The notes: a model not told the origin generated them from the letters alone. DNA of 64,000 nt from Ideonella paludis (GCF_018069865.1 NZ_JAGQDG010000002.1:62001-126000), one strand, 5' to 3'. Positions 40,250 to 50,867 are shown, counted from the stretch's first letter. Numbers and translations are program-made.

Positions 40250-41521
40250 ATGGATACCGCCCCCACTGATGTGCGCCCGCCAGCCTCGCGGCCCGCGGCC
40301 ATGCGCTTCATCATGCTCACCGTGCTGCTGGACATGGTGGCCATTGGGCTCATCATTCCGGTCTTGCCGGCTTTGGTGGGCTCTTTCACCAGCAACCAAA
40401 CCGAGCAGGCCGAGGCCTACCGTTTGGTCACCCTGGCCTTTGGGGCGGCCAACTTTGTGTGCTCGCCGCTGCTGGGGGCACTGTCCGACCGCTTTGGACG
40501 CAGGCCCGTGCTCTTGATCGGCATGACGGGCTTGGCCATCAGCTTCTTCACCACGGCTCTGGCCACTGCGCTGTGGATGCTCATTGCAGTGCGCGTGCTG
40601 AGCGGTGCCATGCAAGCCAATGCGGCTGTGGCCAATGCCTATGCGGCAGACATCTCCAGCCCTGAAGACCGTGCCAAAAACTTTGGTCTGCTCGGGGCCA
40701 TGTTCGGCCTGGGCTTTATGTTGGGGCCGGTCTTGGGTGGCTTGTTGGGCGCCATCGACATTCACCTGCCGTTTTTCGTGGCAGGCGCGTTGGCTGTGGT
40801 GAATGGGCTCTACGGCTACTTTGTGCTGCCGGAGTCCTTGCCCGCCGACAAGCGTAGCGCCTTCAACTGGTCCAAAGCCTCGCCACTCTCCGCCTTCAAG
40901 GCCCTCAATGCACTGCAGGGCCTGGGGCCACTGGTGGCCATCCTGGCCCTGTCGGGCCTTGCGCAGTTCACCTTGCACACGACTTGGGTGCTGTACACCC
41001 AGATGAAGTTCGGCTGGGGGCCGCTGGAGAACGGCCTGTCTTTGTTTGCCGTGGGCTTGATGTCGGTGATCGTCCAAGGAGGGCTGATGGGCCGCTTGAC
41101 GGCGTACTTTGGCGTGCCACGTTTGGCCGTCTGGGGCTTGGTGTCCTCGGCCTGCTGCTTTCTAGCCTGGGGCTTGGCGCCTGAAGGCTGGATGATGTAT
41201 GCCGTGATCGGCTTCAATGTGCTGGGCTTTGCCGCGCAATCGTCGATGCAAAGCCTGATCTCCAACGCGGCCGACGCCAGCAGCCAGGGCCAGACCATGG
41301 GTGCGGTGGCCGCCGTCAACAGCTTGATGGCGGCCATTGCGCCGCTGGTGGGCCCCTCCCTGCTGGTGTGGGTCGGTCACTTGCCCAAGGGCGACTGGCG
41401 CATCGGCGCTCCGTATTACCTCTGCGCGGCCTTGCAGGCCACGGCTGCGCTGCTGGTGTGGCTGCATCTGCGCCGCCAGCTCCGTTTTTCAGACACTTCA
41501 GCCAGCGCCACACTGCGCTAA
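40250..41521 (+). CDS. MFS transporter, TCR/Tet-like
   Basis: 423 residues with twelve predicted membrane segments. The family signature is [14 protein letters not shown] ... [18 protein letters not shown] (motif A) ... [40 protein letters not shown]. It resembles the class of TetA-like drug-proton antiporters, but many chromosomal members do not give tetracycline resistance. It lies between guaB and guaA. Export of a purine-related compound or drug is possible; the substrate is unknown. Confidence 0.85.
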   Translation: MDTAPTDVRPPASRPAAMRFIMLTVLLDMVAIGLIIPVLPALVGSFTSNQTEQAEAYRLVTLAFGAANFVCSPLLGALSDRFGRRPVLLIGMTGLAISFFTTALATALWMLIAVRVLSGAMQANAAVANAYAADISSPEDRAKNFGLLGAMFGLGFMLGPVLGGLLGAIDIHLPFFVAGALAVVNGLYGYFVLPESLPADKRSAFNWSKASPLSAFKALNALQGLGPLVAILALSGLAQFTLHTTWVLYTQMKFGWGPLENGLSLFAVGLMSVIVQGGLMGRLTAYFGVPRLAVWGLVSSACCFLAWGLAPEGWMMYAVIGFNVLGFAAQSSMQSLISNAADASSQGQTMGAVAAVNSLMAAIAPLVGPSLLVWVGHLPKGDWRIGAPYYLCAALQATAALLVWLHLRRQLRFSDTSASATLR

Positions 41522-41527
41522 CACGCC

Positions 41528-43129
41528 ATGCATGACAAGATCCTGATCCTCGATTTCGGCTCACAGGTCACTCAGCTGATTGCGCGCCGGGTGCGCGAGG
41601 CCCATGTGTATTGCGAAATCCATCCGAACGATGTGTCGGATGACTTCATCCGCAGCTTTGCGCCCAAGGGCATCATCCTCTCAGGCAGCCATGCCAGTAC
41701 CTATGAAGACCACCAACTGCGCGCACCGCAGGCCGTGTGGGACCTGGGCGTGCCGGTGCTGGGCATTTGCTATGGCATGCAAACCATGGCGGTGCAGTTG
41801 GGTGGCAGCGTGGAATGGAGCGACCACCGCGAGTTTGGCTATGCCGAAGTGCGGGCCCATGGCCATACCCGTCTGCTGAAGGACATTCAGGACTTCGCCA
41901 CGCCCGAGGGCTATGGCATGCTCAAGGTCTGGATGAGCCATGGCGACAAGGTGGCCTCGCTGCCGCCCGGCTTCAAGCTGATGGCCAGCACACCGAGCTG
42001 CCCCATTGCCGGCATGGCCCACGAAGACAAGGGCTACTACGCGGTGCAGTTCCACCCTGAGGTGACCCACACCGTGCAAGGCCAGGCCATGCTGACGCGC
42101 TTTGTTCGGGAGATCGCGGGCTGCTCGGGCGACTGGATCATGGGCAACTACATCGAAGAAGCCGTGGCCAAGATCCGCGAGCAAGTCGGCGACGAGGAAG
42201 TCATTCTCGGCTTGTCCGGCGGGGTCGACTCCTCGGTCGCTGCGGCCTTGATCCACCGCGCCATTGGCGACCAGCTCACCTGTGTGTTTGTCGACCACGG
42301 CCTGCTGCGCCTGAACGAAGGCGATATGGTGATGGACATGTTCTCAGGAAGACTTCATGCCAAGGTCATCCGTGTGGACGCCAGCGAGCTCTTCCTCGGC
42401 GCCCTGGCCGGTGTGACCGACCCAGAGAAGAAACGCAAGATCATCGGCGGCCTGTTTGTCGATGTCTTCAAGGCCGAAGCCGACAAGCTGAAAGCCGGCA
42501 CGGGTGGCCACAAGGGGGCCACCTTCTTGGCGCAGGGCACCATCTACCCGGACGTGGTGGAGAGCGGTGGCACCAAGACCAAAAAAGCCACCACGATCAA
42601 GAGCCATCACAACGTCGGTGGCCTGCCTGAGCAGTTGGGCTTGAAGCTGCTGGAGCCGCTGCGCGAGCTGTTCAAAGACGAAGTGCGAGAGTTGGGCGTG
42701 GCCTTGGGCCTGCCGGCGGACATGGTCTACCGCCATCCTTTCCCGGGCCCAGGCCTGGGCGTGCGCATCTTGGGTGAGATCAAGCCCGAGTATGTGAAGC
42801 TGCTGCAACGCGCTGACGCCATCTTCATCGAAGAGCTTCGCGCGGCCAGAGATGCGTCAGGCAAGAGCTGGTATGACCTGACCAGCCAGGCCTTCACCGT
42901 GTTCTTGCCCGTCAAGAGTGTGGGTGTGATGGGCGACGGCCGAACCTATGACTATGTGGTGGCGCTGCGAGCCGTGCAAACCAGCGACTTCATGACCGCC
43001 GACTGGGCCGAGCTGCCCTACAGCCTGCTCAAGAAGGTGTCGGGGCGCATCATCAACGAAGTGCGCGGCATCAACCGCGTGACCTACGATGTCTCCAGCA
43101 AGCCGCCAGCCACCATCGAGTGGGAGTGA
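41528..43129 (+). CDS. guaA: GMP synthase (glutamine-hydrolysing)
   Basis: 533 residues. N-terminal class I amidotransferase with GICYGMQTM (nucleophile Cys) and FHPEVTHT, an ATP pyrophosphatase domain with [15 protein letters not shown], and the C-terminal dimerisation domain ending KPPATIEWE. It turns XMP into GMP. Six bases separate it from the MFS gene. Confidence 0.97.
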   Translation: MHDKILILDFGSQVTQLIARRVREAHVYCEIHPNDVSDDFIRSFAPKGIILSGSHASTYEDHQLRAPQAVWDLGVPVLGICYGMQTMAVQLGGSVEWSDHREFGYAEVRAHGHTRLLKDIQDFATPEGYGMLKVWMSHGDKVASLPPGFKLMASTPSCPIAGMAHEDKGYYAVQFHPEVTHTVQGQAMLTRFVREIAGCSGDWIMGNYIEEAVAKIREQVGDEEVILGLSGGVDSSVAAALIHRAIGDQLTCVFVDHGLLRLNEGDMVMDMFSGRLHAKVIRVDASELFLGALAGVTDPEKKRKIIGGLFVDVFKAEADKLKAGTGGHKGATFLAQGTIYPDVVESGGTKTKKATTIKSHHNVGGLPEQLGLKLLEPLRELFKDEVRELGVALGLPADMVYRHPFPGPGLGVRILGEIKPEYVKLLQRADAIFIEELRAARDASGKSWYDLTSQAFTVFLPVKSVGVMGDGRTYDYVVALRAVQTSDFMTADWAELPYSLLKKVSGRIINEVRGINRVTYDVSSKPPATIEWE

Positions 43130-43136
43130 GGCTGCG

Positions 43137-44279
43137 TTGACCGCCTTGAGCAGCGACGCCTCCGCCCTCTTGCCGCTGGAAGGCGTGCAAGGCGATGCCG
43201 CATCGCTCAGCGACGAGCAGGCGCGCTTCAACCGCCTGTTGGCCCAGGTTCAGGGCTTGAGGGCGCGGGTCGAGCAATGGCAGGCGGCCGATCTGCGTTT
43301 GCAGCGGGAACGCTTGGGCGTGTTGATGCCCTTGGCACAACAGGCGCAAGAAGCAGAGCGCCGCCTGGTACTAACCATCGACCAACTGCTGCAAAACGCT
43401 GCGGGCGCGGCGTTGAAGCCTGCAGAGCAACGCCGTCTGACGGATGCTTTGGAGCAGCGTCTGTTCGCCCTCTTGAACGAGGACCCGGATGACGAGGCCT
43501 TGATTGCGGTGCACGACCGCTGGGCCCACCGGCCTTGGGCCGAGGAGCGGCGCCTCGAAGCCCTGCATGACCTCGCTCACCTTGAAGAGGTGTTTGGTGT
43601 GCAGGTGAACGCCCACGAGCACAGCTCGCCTGAAGAAGCGCTGACCGCGACCATGGACCATTTGCGCAGCCAAGCTCAGGCTCAGTTTGCCCAAGAAGAG
43701 GCCTTGTGGGCGGCCCGAGAGGCCAAACGGCAAGCTAAACGCCAAGCCCGGCAGCAGCCCAAAGGGGAGGGCGGCGCCAGCGCTGCGCCTGAGGCGGCGC
43801 AGGCCGTCAGCCAGTCTTTGCGCGAGATCTACCGCAAGCTGGCCAGCGCCTTGCATCCGGACCGCGCCAGCGACGAGGCGGACCGCGCTCGTCGCCATGC
43901 GCTGATGCAAAAGGTCAACCAGGCCAACGACGCCAAAGACCTGTTGACGCTGCTGCAATTGCAGCTCGAGTGGGCGGCGACCGAAGGCGGTGTGGGGGCC
44001 TTGGCCGACGAGCGGCTGGCGTCCTATAACGCCGTTTTGAAGGAGCAGGTGACCTCGCTGCAGGCGGAGCTCAAAACCCTGATGGCACCCTTTGAGGCCT
44101 ATATGCCCGCTCGCAAGCCCTTGCGCCAGTGGCAGCCCGAGATGGCTTGGCCGCACTTGGCACAAGAGCAAGCAGCCCTCCAAGCTTGGCTGGAGCAAGC
44201 CCAGGCCGATGCCCAAGCGCTGCTGGACCCTGTGAGCCGCAAGCAGACCCTGAAGCGTTGGCGTCAGGGGGCAGCATGA
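43137..44279 (+). CDS. J-domain-like protein
   Basis: 380 residues from a TTG start with GAGTGAGG upstream; an ATG at 43089 would overlap guaA by 41 bases. The protein is almost wholly helical and charged. Near residue 240 there is IYRKLASALHPDRASDEADRARRHALMQKVNQAND, a J-domain helix II/III segment with the HPD tripeptide that activates DnaK. The rest has no glycine-rich or zinc-finger part, so it is a type III-like J protein with unknown clients. Stop overlaps tadA in ATGA. Confidence 0.75.
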   Translation: MTALSSDASALLPLEGVQGDAASLSDEQARFNRLLAQVQGLRARVEQWQAADLRLQRERLGVLMPLAQQAQEAERRLVLTIDQLLQNAAGAALKPAEQRRLTDALEQRLFALLNEDPDDEALIAVHDRWAHRPWAEERRLEALHDLAHLEEVFGVQVNAHEHSSPEEALTATMDHLRSQAQAQFAQEEALWAAREAKRQAKRQARQQPKGEGGASAAPEAAQAVSQSLREIYRKLASALHPDRASDEADRARRHALMQKVNQANDAKDLLTLLQLQLEWAATEGGVGALADERLASYNAVLKEQVTSLQAELKTLMAPFEAYMPARKPLRQWQPEMAWPHLAQEQAALQAWLEQAQADAQALLDPVSRKQTLKRWRQGAA

Positions 44280-44911
44280 GCTTGATTCTCCCGCAGACCC
44301 ACGCCCTCGCAGCCGACCCCAGCCTCGAGCAAGGCATGCGCCTGGCGCTGGACCAAGCCCATAACGCTTGGTTGGTGGGCGAGGTGCCGGTCGGCGCTGT
44401 CATCATGCGCCAGGGCCAAGTCTTGGCCACCGGCTACAACCGGCCCATCACCACGCACGACCCCACCGCCCACGCGGAGTTGGTGGCCTTGCGACATGCG
44501 GCGCAGTTGGTCGAAAACTATCGCCTGCCCGATTGCGAGCTTTTCGTCACGCTGGAGCCCTGTGCCATGTGCGCCATGGCCTTGCTGCATGCGCGCTTCA
44601 AGCGCGTCGTTTTTGGCGCGTTCGATCCCAAAACTGGTGCGGCGGGGTCGGTGATCAATGTGTTCGACATCGCGCAGTTGAATCACCACACCCAGCTCCA
44701 AGGTGGCGTGATGGCCGAGGCCTGCGGCCAAGTGCTGCGAGACTTTTTCGCGGAACGCCGCGCCCAGCAAAAGGCGCAGCAACAGGCCCAGCGGCAAGCC
44801 GTACCGGACGCTGGGGCCCCTCACAAACCGCAGCACGACACCGACAGTGACACCATCCCGACCGGCGACGCCCAAGAGCTGCTGCCGGACGACGACACGC
44901 GATCGCCTTGA
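44276..44911 (+). CDS. tadA: tRNA-specific adenosine deaminase
   Basis: 211 residues from MSLILPQTHALAAD. The zinc deaminase motifs are HAELVALRHAA (His and catalytic Glu) and PCAMCAMALLHAR (two Cys). It makes inosine at position 34 of tRNA-Arg(ACG). After the core (about 165 residues) the protein continues for about 45 residues of Gln/Asp/Thr-rich, probably disordered sequence. It overlaps the J-domain gene, so it is translationally coupled. Confidence 0.93.
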   Translation: MSLILPQTHALAADPSLEQGMRLALDQAHNAWLVGEVPVGAVIMRQGQVLATGYNRPITTHDPTAHAELVALRHAAQLVENYRLPDCELFVTLEPCAMCAMALLHARFKRVVFGAFDPKTGAAGSVINVFDIAQLNHHTQLQGGVMAEACGQVLRDFFAERRAQQKAQQQAQRQAVPDAGAPHKPQHDTDSDTIPTGDAQELLPDDDTRSP

Positions 44912-44923
44912 AAGGTCTGCCCC

Positions 44924-45820
44924 ATGAGCACCCCCCAAACGCTTACCATCTACACCCCCTCCGGCGTGCTGCCCACGAGTGCGGGCCTGAAGCTGGCCGC
45001 GAAGCGACTGAAAGCCTGTGGCTTTGAGGTTCAGGTCGATGAGACTGCGTCGGCCAAACATCAGCGTTTTGGCGGCAGCGACGAGCAACGCCTGGCTGCC
45101 ATCCACCGCGTGGCGGCTGCCGCCCCCAGCGTGGCCTTGGCCAGCCGCGGCGGCTATGGCCTGACCCGTTTGTTGGATGCGATCGACTGGCCGCTGTTGG
45201 CCAGGAGCGTGGAGCAGGGTACACGTTGGGTGGGCTACAGCGACCTGACGGCCTTGCAGATGGGCATGCTGGCCCACACCAAGACGCCCAGTTGGTGCGG
45301 CCCACATGCGGTGGACGACTTTGGGCGCGAGACGCTGGACGAAGTCACACCGGACTGCTTCATGGAAGCCATGAGCGGGGAGTTGGAAGCCGTCGGCTTC
45401 AAGACCGAGGCGGGCTTTGATGGCCTGTCTGTGCAAGGGGTGCTGTGGGGGGGCAATTTGACGGTGCTGTGCTCACTGCTGGGCACACCGCATTGGCCCA
45501 AGGTCAAGGGCGGGCTCTTGTTTCTGGAGGATGTGAACGAGCACCCCTACCGGGTCGAGCGCATGTTGCTGCAACTGCACCAAGCGGGTGTGCTGCATGC
45601 CCAGAAGGCGGTGCTGATTGGGCGAATTTCGGATTACAAGCCCAGCCCGCTGGACCGCGGCTACACCATCAAGGCCATGCTGGCCCACCTGCGCAGCGTC
45701 TGCGCCACGCCCGTGCTCACGGGCCTTCCCTTTGGCCATGTGCCCACCAAAGTCACCATGCCTTTTGGGCGCAAAGTGCAGTTGGTGGTCGAAGGCCGCG
45801 ATGCATTCGTGGGATGGTGA
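44924..45820 (+). CDS. ldcA: Muramoyltetrapeptide LD-carboxypeptidase
   Basis: 298 residues. S66 peptidase with SRGGYGLTRLLDAIDW, the nucleophile Ser106 in VGYSDLTAL, and the Glu/His pair near FLEDVNEHPYRVERML and PFGHVPTK. It trims the last D-alanine from recycled cell-wall tetrapeptides. It follows tadA by 12 bases. Confidence 0.93.
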   Translation: MSTPQTLTIYTPSGVLPTSAGLKLAAKRLKACGFEVQVDETASAKHQRFGGSDEQRLAAIHRVAAAAPSVALASRGGYGLTRLLDAIDWPLLARSVEQGTRWVGYSDLTALQMGMLAHTKTPSWCGPHAVDDFGRETLDEVTPDCFMEAMSGELEAVGFKTEAGFDGLSVQGVLWGGNLTVLCSLLGTPHWPKVKGGLLFLEDVNEHPYRVERMLLQLHQAGVLHAQKAVLIGRISDYKPSPLDRGYTIKAMLAHLRSVCATPVLTGLPFGHVPTKVTMPFGRKVQLVVEGRDAFVGW

Positions 45821-46050
45821 ATTCTTCGCCCATTCGGTAACTTCACCGAAGAACTCGTGCCTGGAGTCTCGGCTAGCCTTGCGAAAACCCTAAGGCTGAG
45901 GCGGCGGCTCCCCGCATAAAATCTGCTCAACACGCCTCATCCGGCGCCTGCTACAAGCGGGGTGTCGGGTGCAGGCGGTTTTGTTTTTACGCACAGGCTG
46001 GCCGCGTGATCCGCACCTTTGGGCCAGCACACATATTGGGGGACTTCCGC
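45821..46050. other. 230-bp intergenic region before the ABC importer operon
   Basis: It holds a short hairpin (TTCGGT 45833-45838 with ACCGAA 45845-45850) after ldcA, without a T-run, and a TAAAAT at 45917-45922 that may be a -10 element for the importer operon. No matching -35 was found. The ATG at 46051 has GGGGGA upstream. Confidence 0.35.
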
Positions 46051-48333
46051 ATGGGTGGTCACATGGGGTTTGCGCTGAGCGCAGGCGTATTGGGGACGTG
46101 GGGCAGCGCCGCGTGGAGTCTGAGCCGCTCCAAGGTCTTGGGGCTGCTCGGGCTGTCGGTGATGGCCACCTTGGCAGGGTGCGATAACAGCCCCTGGCCC
46201 AAGGGCGCGGCGGAATCCAACATGATCCACACAGCGATCATCGAGAACACCCCGCGCCATTTGGACCCCACGGCGTCCTACTGGAACAACGAGACCTTGG
46301 TGACCTATCAGGTCTATGAGCCCCCTTATGGCTACCACTACCTCAAGCGCCCTTTCGAGTTGGTGCCAAAGTCCGCCGAGAAGGTGGTGGAGCCGACTTA
46401 TCTAGACAAGAACGGCCAGCCGCTGGCGGCCGATGCACCGGCCGAGCAAGTGGCCGAGAGCGTTTACGACGTGCCCATCAAGAAGGGCATCTTGTACGCA
46501 CCGCATCCTGCCTTTGCGCAAGATGCCCAAGGCCAGTATCTCTACCACGCCATGAAGCCGGGTGAGTTGGGAGACAAACGCAGCCCTTGGGACTTTGCAA
46601 AAACGGGGACGCGCGAGCTGGTGGCGGAAGACTTTGTGTACGCGCTCAAGCGCCACACCACGACTCGCATCACCACGCCTATCGCGGGCATCTTCTCAGA
46701 GTACGTGGTGGGCCTGAAAGAGTATGGCGAGCTGATCAAAAAGGAAGACGCCAAACTGCGCGAAGGGCTGGACCCAGCCAGTCAAGATCGGCCTTTCTTG
46801 GACTTCCGCCGCTGGCCTCTGGCGGGCGCATCGGCCCCTGAGAAGCACCTGCTGCGCATCCGCATCAAGGGCAAGTATCCGCAGTGGAAGTACTGGATGC
46901 AGATGACCTTCTTGGCGCCCGTGCCATGGGAGGCTGATGCGTTTTATGCGCAGCCTGGGATGGCCTCAACAGGCCTGAGCCTGGACACCTGGCCCGTAGG
47001 CACCGGCCCCTTCATGATGACGGAGTACATCAAGGACCGCCGCATCGTGATGAAGCGCAACCCTCATTACCGCGGCGAGCCTTACCCCTGCGAAGGCATG
47101 CCGGGTGACAAGGAGCGCGGCTTGCTGGACGACTGCGGCAAGAAGACGCCGTTTATTGACGGCATCGTCGCGGTCGTGGAGCGTGAGGCCACGCCGCAGC
47201 GCAACAAGTTCCGCGACGGCTTCTATGACATGGAAGTCTTTGAGCGCACGGATACCGGCATTCCCTATTTGGCTGAGGCCGATGACTCTGAGGATGTCAG
47301 GGAAGCCTATATGAAGAAAGGCTTCAACTTCCCGAAGGCGCCGGACGTCAACAGCTATTTCATTGGCTTCAACTTCCTGGACCCTGTGATCGGCCACGGT
47401 GACACGCCTGAAGCCAAGCAGCGCAACCGGAAACTTCGTCAAGCCATCTCCATCGCCATCGATTGGGAGGAGTACTCCAAGATCTTCCCGAAGTATGCGG
47501 GCGTCCCGGCTATGAGCCCCTTGCCGCAAGGCATTCCAGGCTCGCGTGAAGGCACGGCCGAAGGCGTCAACCCGATCACCCACACCTGGGTCGATGGCGC
47601 CTACAAGCGCCGCCCCATCGAGGAAGCGAAGAAGCTGATGGTGGAAGCGGGCTATCCCGAAGGGCGTGATGCCAAGAGCGGCAAGCCGCTGGTCCTTAAC
47701 TACGATGTCTATTACCCGCCCACCCCTGAGCGCAAGCCGCAGATCGATTGGGTGGTCAAGCAGTTCGCCAAGCTGGGCATCCAGATGGAAGTGCGGGCCA
47801 CGGACAACAACCAGTTCCAAGACAAGGTGCGCAAGGGCAAGCATCAGATCTTCTGGTTGGGCTGGAATGCCGACTACCCGGATGCCGAGAACTTCATGTT
47901 CCTGCTCTATGGCCCCAACTCCAAGAGCATCTCCGACGGCGAGAACACGGGCAACTACCAGAACCCGGAGTTCGACAAGCTCTTCAGTCAACTGAAGTCT
48001 TTGAATGATGGCCCCGAGAAGCAAGCGGTGATCGACAAGATGACCCGCATCGTCCAAGAGGACGCGGCGTGGAGCTTCGGCTACTTCCCGTATGCCTCAG
48101 CGGCCGTGCAAAGCTGGGTCAAGAATTCGAAGTCGGCCATTTTGGTGCGCGACCCCAGTCGCTATCTCAAGCTTGACGTTGAGCAACGGGTCAAGAGCCT
48201 GCGCGAATGGAACAACCCGGTGCTCTGGCCCATGGCCTTGTTGGTGCTGGTGATCGGCGGGGCTTATTGGGTGGCCCGCAACAGTCTGCGGCGCAGAGAG
48301 CGCATGAATGCGCGTGGCGAAATCCTGGCCTGA
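46051..48333 (+). CDS. ABC importer substrate-binding lipoprotein, peptide type
   Basis: 760 residues from MGGHMGFALSAG. A lipobox LAGC near residue 44 (MATLAGCDN) predicts a lipoprotein. The mature part is an SBP_bac_5-type peptide-binding protein (ENTPRHLDPTASYWNN, GTGPFMMTEYIKDRRIVMKRNPHY, LRQAISIAIDWEEY, IFWLGWNADYPDAENFMFLLYGPN). The C-terminus has a second membrane anchor, PVLWPMALLVLVIGGAYWVARNSLRRRE, which is unusual. It is the first gene of a four-gene importer operon. The ligand could be a peptide, an opine or a chelate. Confidence 0.8.
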   Translation: MGGHMGFALSAGVLGTWGSAAWSLSRSKVLGLLGLSVMATLAGCDNSPWPKGAAESNMIHTAIIENTPRHLDPTASYWNNETLVTYQVYEPPYGYHYLKRPFELVPKSAEKVVEPTYLDKNGQPLAADAPAEQVAESVYDVPIKKGILYAPHPAFAQDAQGQYLYHAMKPGELGDKRSPWDFAKTGTRELVAEDFVYALKRHTTTRITTPIAGIFSEYVVGLKEYGELIKKEDAKLREGLDPASQDRPFLDFRRWPLAGASAPEKHLLRIRIKGKYPQWKYWMQMTFLAPVPWEADAFYAQPGMASTGLSLDTWPVGTGPFMMTEYIKDRRIVMKRNPHYRGEPYPCEGMPGDKERGLLDDCGKKTPFIDGIVAVVEREATPQRNKFRDGFYDMEVFERTDTGIPYLAEADDSEDVREAYMKKGFNFPKAPDVNSYFIGFNFLDPVIGHGDTPEAKQRNRKLRQAISIAIDWEEYSKIFPKYAGVPAMSPLPQGIPGSREGTAEGVNPITHTWVDGAYKRRPIEEAKKLMVEAGYPEGRDAKSGKPLVLNYDVYYPPTPERKPQIDWVVKQFAKLGIQMEVRATDNNQFQDKVRKGKHQIFWLGWNADYPDAENFMFLLYGPNSKSISDGENTGNYQNPEFDKLFSQLKSLNDGPEKQAVIDKMTRIVQEDAAWSFGYFPYASAAVQSWVKNSKSAILVRDPSRYLKLDVEQRVKSLREWNNPVLWPMALLVLVIGGAYWVARNSLRRRERMNARGEILA

Positions 48334-48351
48334 GTTGAAAGAGCACACACC

Positions 48352-49335
48352 ATGATCTCCTACACCATCCGTCGTGCACTTTACGGCGTGCTGATTCTGC
48401 TGGGTGTCAACCTGGCCACCTTCTTTCTCTTCTTCACCGTCAACACGCCTGATGACATGGCGCGCCTGAACATTGGCGGCAAGCGGGTCACGCAAGAGCT
48501 GATTGAGAAATGGAAGACCGAGCGGGGCTATGACAAGCCCTTGTATTGGAACGAGTCCAAGCAGGGCAGTGAGCAACTGACCGAGACCATCTTCTGGGAA
48601 CGCTCGGTCTCTTTGTTCAAGCTGGACTTTGGCCGCCCCGACAGCGAGAGCTCGGGCGACATCGGCCATGAAGTTTCCACCCGCATGTGGGTCAGCATGC
48701 AGTTAGCCATCCCCATTTTCTTGTTGCAAGTCATTGCCAGCACGGCCTTTGCCCTGTTGCTGGTGATGTTCCGCAACACCAAGCTGGATTTATGGGGGGT
48801 GATTCTCTGCGTGCTGATGCTGTCCATCTCCAGCTTGTTCTACATCATCGTGGGTCAGTTCCTGTTCTCGCGAGTGCTCAAGTTGGTGCCCATCTCGGGC
48901 TATGTGCAGAGCTTGGACTTGGTGCGCTTTTTGGTGCTGCCGGTGATCCTGTCGGCGATTGCGCGGCTGGGCGCTGAAGCGCGCTTGTATCGCGCCATGT
49001 TCTTGGAGGAAATCAACAAAGACTATGTGCGCACCGCACGCGCCAAAGGCTTGTCCGAGCGCATCGTGATGTTCCGCCACGTCTTGCGCAATGCGCTGAT
49101 TCCCATCATCACCAGCGCCGGCGGCTATCTGCCTTACGTGTTCATGGGCAGCTTGGTGTTCGAGAGCTTCTTCGGTATTCCAGGCCTGGGCGCCTATGTC
49201 ATTGAAGCCATCAGCAAACAAGACTTCGCCATTGTGCGCACCATGGTGTTCGTGGGCTCGCTGCTCTACATCGCCACCTATGTGCTGATTGACATGGCCT
49301 ACACCTGGGTGGACCCTCGCGTCCGCTTGGCGTGA
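48352..49335 (+). CDS. ABC importer permease, DppB/OppB type
   Basis: 327 residues. Six membrane segments, with the N-terminal segment RALYGVLILLGVNLATFFLFFTV, and the coupling-helix region YVRTARAKGLSERIVMFRHVLRNALIPI, typical of binding-protein-dependent permeases (EAA-like motif). It forms the channel with the next gene's product. Follows the binding protein by 18 bases. Confidence 0.88.
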   Translation: MISYTIRRALYGVLILLGVNLATFFLFFTVNTPDDMARLNIGGKRVTQELIEKWKTERGYDKPLYWNESKQGSEQLTETIFWERSVSLFKLDFGRPDSESSGDIGHEVSTRMWVSMQLAIPIFLLQVIASTAFALLLVMFRNTKLDLWGVILCVLMLSISSLFYIIVGQFLFSRVLKLVPISGYVQSLDLVRFLVLPVILSAIARLGAEARLYRAMFLEEINKDYVRTARAKGLSERIVMFRHVLRNALIPIITSAGGYLPYVFMGSLVFESFFGIPGLGAYVIEAISKQDFAIVRTMVFVGSLLYIATYVLIDMAYTWVDPRVRLA

Positions 49336-49366
49336 CCGCCATCAGCATGTTTAGCATCGGAGCTTC

Positions 49367-50818
49367 ATGATGCCGAAAATTGTTTTCTTGTGGACGGACA
49401 TGGCCATCTGGGCACTCGTCCTGGGCTTGATCATCTACACCCTCTCTGTGCTGCGCCAACCCAACCTTGCTGCGAACTGGGGCAAGGTGTTTCGCAATGG
49501 CCCGGCGCTGGCTTCCTCGGTGTTGCTGGGCGTCTGCCTGTTGATCACAGTGGCGGACAGCATTCACTTCCGCAAGGTACTCCCGCCCTCGGCCGGCGCT
49601 GCCGCGGGCCAGGTGGACTACGACACGCGAGTCCATTCCTTGTTGGACGTGGCACTTGCACGCTTGATTGAAACCCGCGAGGCCACGTACTCCCGGCCGC
49701 TGTCCACCGTGAGCTTCACCAAAGAGTCGGTGGATGTGAACGGCGTGGTCACACGGGTGGCACCGCGCTTGCAGCATGGCGGCGCCCACCTGACCGATCC
49801 TGAGTCTCAATGGCTGGGCGATGTGCTGACACGGGGCCTCACGGGAGCTGCGTTCGGTGTTCTGGTGGCGGTAGCGCTGTGTGCTGCGTTGACTCTCCTG
49901 ATTGGGCGAGCGATGCAGCAAAGTGCAAGCCACGCATGGGCCGCCATTCGACGCCAAGAAACCAAAGTGCCATGGCATGTCGCCTACATCACCTTGCTGG
50001 TGCTGGGTGTCGTCGCTGGCTCCATTGCCGGGCTGATGGGCCACTACCATGTGTTCGGGACCGACATCACAGGCAATGATGTCTTGCTGCAGACCCTGAA
50101 GAGCATTCGCACGGCGTTCGTGATTGGCGCTTTGTCCACCCTCGCTACGCTGCCCTTGGCTGTGGTGCTGGGCATCATGGCGGGCTACTTTAAAGGCTGG
50201 GTCGATGAGCTCATTCAGTACATCTACACCGTGCTGTCCTCGATCCCCAATATCTTGCTGATTGCAGCGTGCGTGCTGATGGTGCAAGTCTTCTTGGACA
50301 AGCATCCGGAGTTGTTCGAGACTGGGGTGGAGCGCGCGGACTTGAAGCTCTTTTTGCTGTGTGCCGTGCTGGGCCTGACAGGCTGGGCTGGGCTGTGCCG
50401 GCTCTTGCGCGCGGAGACCCTGAAGCTGCGTGAGCTGGACTACGTACAGGCCGCCAGTGCCTTTGGTGTCACCAACACTCACATCATGGTGCGGCACATC
50501 TTCCCCAATGTGGCCCACCTGATGTTGATCGTCACGGTCTTGGAGTTTTCTGCGCTGATCCTGTATGAGGCCGTGCTGGCCTTGGTGGGTGTGGGGGTGG
50601 ACTCCTCCACCAGCAGCTTTGGCGGCATGATTAATTTGGCTCGCAACGAGATGAGTCGCGACCCCTTGGTCTGGTGGCCATTCGCAGCAGCCTTTGTGTT
50701 CATGGTGACCCTGGTGCTGGCCGCCAACTTGTTTGCCGACGGTGTGCGCGACGCCTTTGACCCCCGCGCCAGAACTTTCCGCGCCCGCGTCGTGGGCTTT
50801 AAAAAGAAGCCCGCTTAA
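49367..50818 (+). CDS. ABC importer permease, DppC/OppC type, enlarged
   Basis: 483 residues, against about 300 for usual DppC proteins. An extra N-terminal block of about 190 residues has two to three membrane segments and a periplasmic stretch (VLPPSAGAAAGQVDYDTRVHSLLDVAL). The permease core follows, with the coupling-helix motif DYVQAASAFGVTNTHIMVRHIFPNV. Both the start and the extra block look genuine because they keep the frame and are of normal composition. Confidence 0.85.
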   Translation: MMPKIVFLWTDMAIWALVLGLIIYTLSVLRQPNLAANWGKVFRNGPALASSVLLGVCLLITVADSIHFRKVLPPSAGAAAGQVDYDTRVHSLLDVALARLIETREATYSRPLSTVSFTKESVDVNGVVTRVAPRLQHGGAHLTDPESQWLGDVLTRGLTGAAFGVLVAVALCAALTLLIGRAMQQSASHAWAAIRRQETKVPWHVAYITLLVLGVVAGSIAGLMGHYHVFGTDITGNDVLLQTLKSIRTAFVIGALSTLATLPLAVVLGIMAGYFKGWVDELIQYIYTVLSSIPNILLIAACVLMVQVFLDKHPELFETGVERADLKLFLLCAVLGLTGWAGLCRLLRAETLKLRELDYVQAASAFGVTNTHIMVRHIFPNVAHLMLIVTVLEFSALILYEAVLALVGVGVDSSTSSFGGMINLARNEMSRDPLVWWPFAAAFVFMVTLVLAANLFADGVRDAFDPRARTFRARVVGFKKKPA

Positions 50819-50867
50819 CGGCCCGAGGACCAGCGCATCCACAAGATGCCGTGAACAAGGACACACC

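Noticed and set aside
40250-41521. Tetracycline resistance gene
   Set aside because: The protein belongs to the TCR/Tet-like MFS group, but chromosomal members between purine genes have no proven link to tetracycline; called only as MFS transporter.
45833-45850. Terminator after ldcA
   Set aside because: The hairpin has a 6-bp stem and no T-run, so it does not meet the intrinsic terminator pattern.
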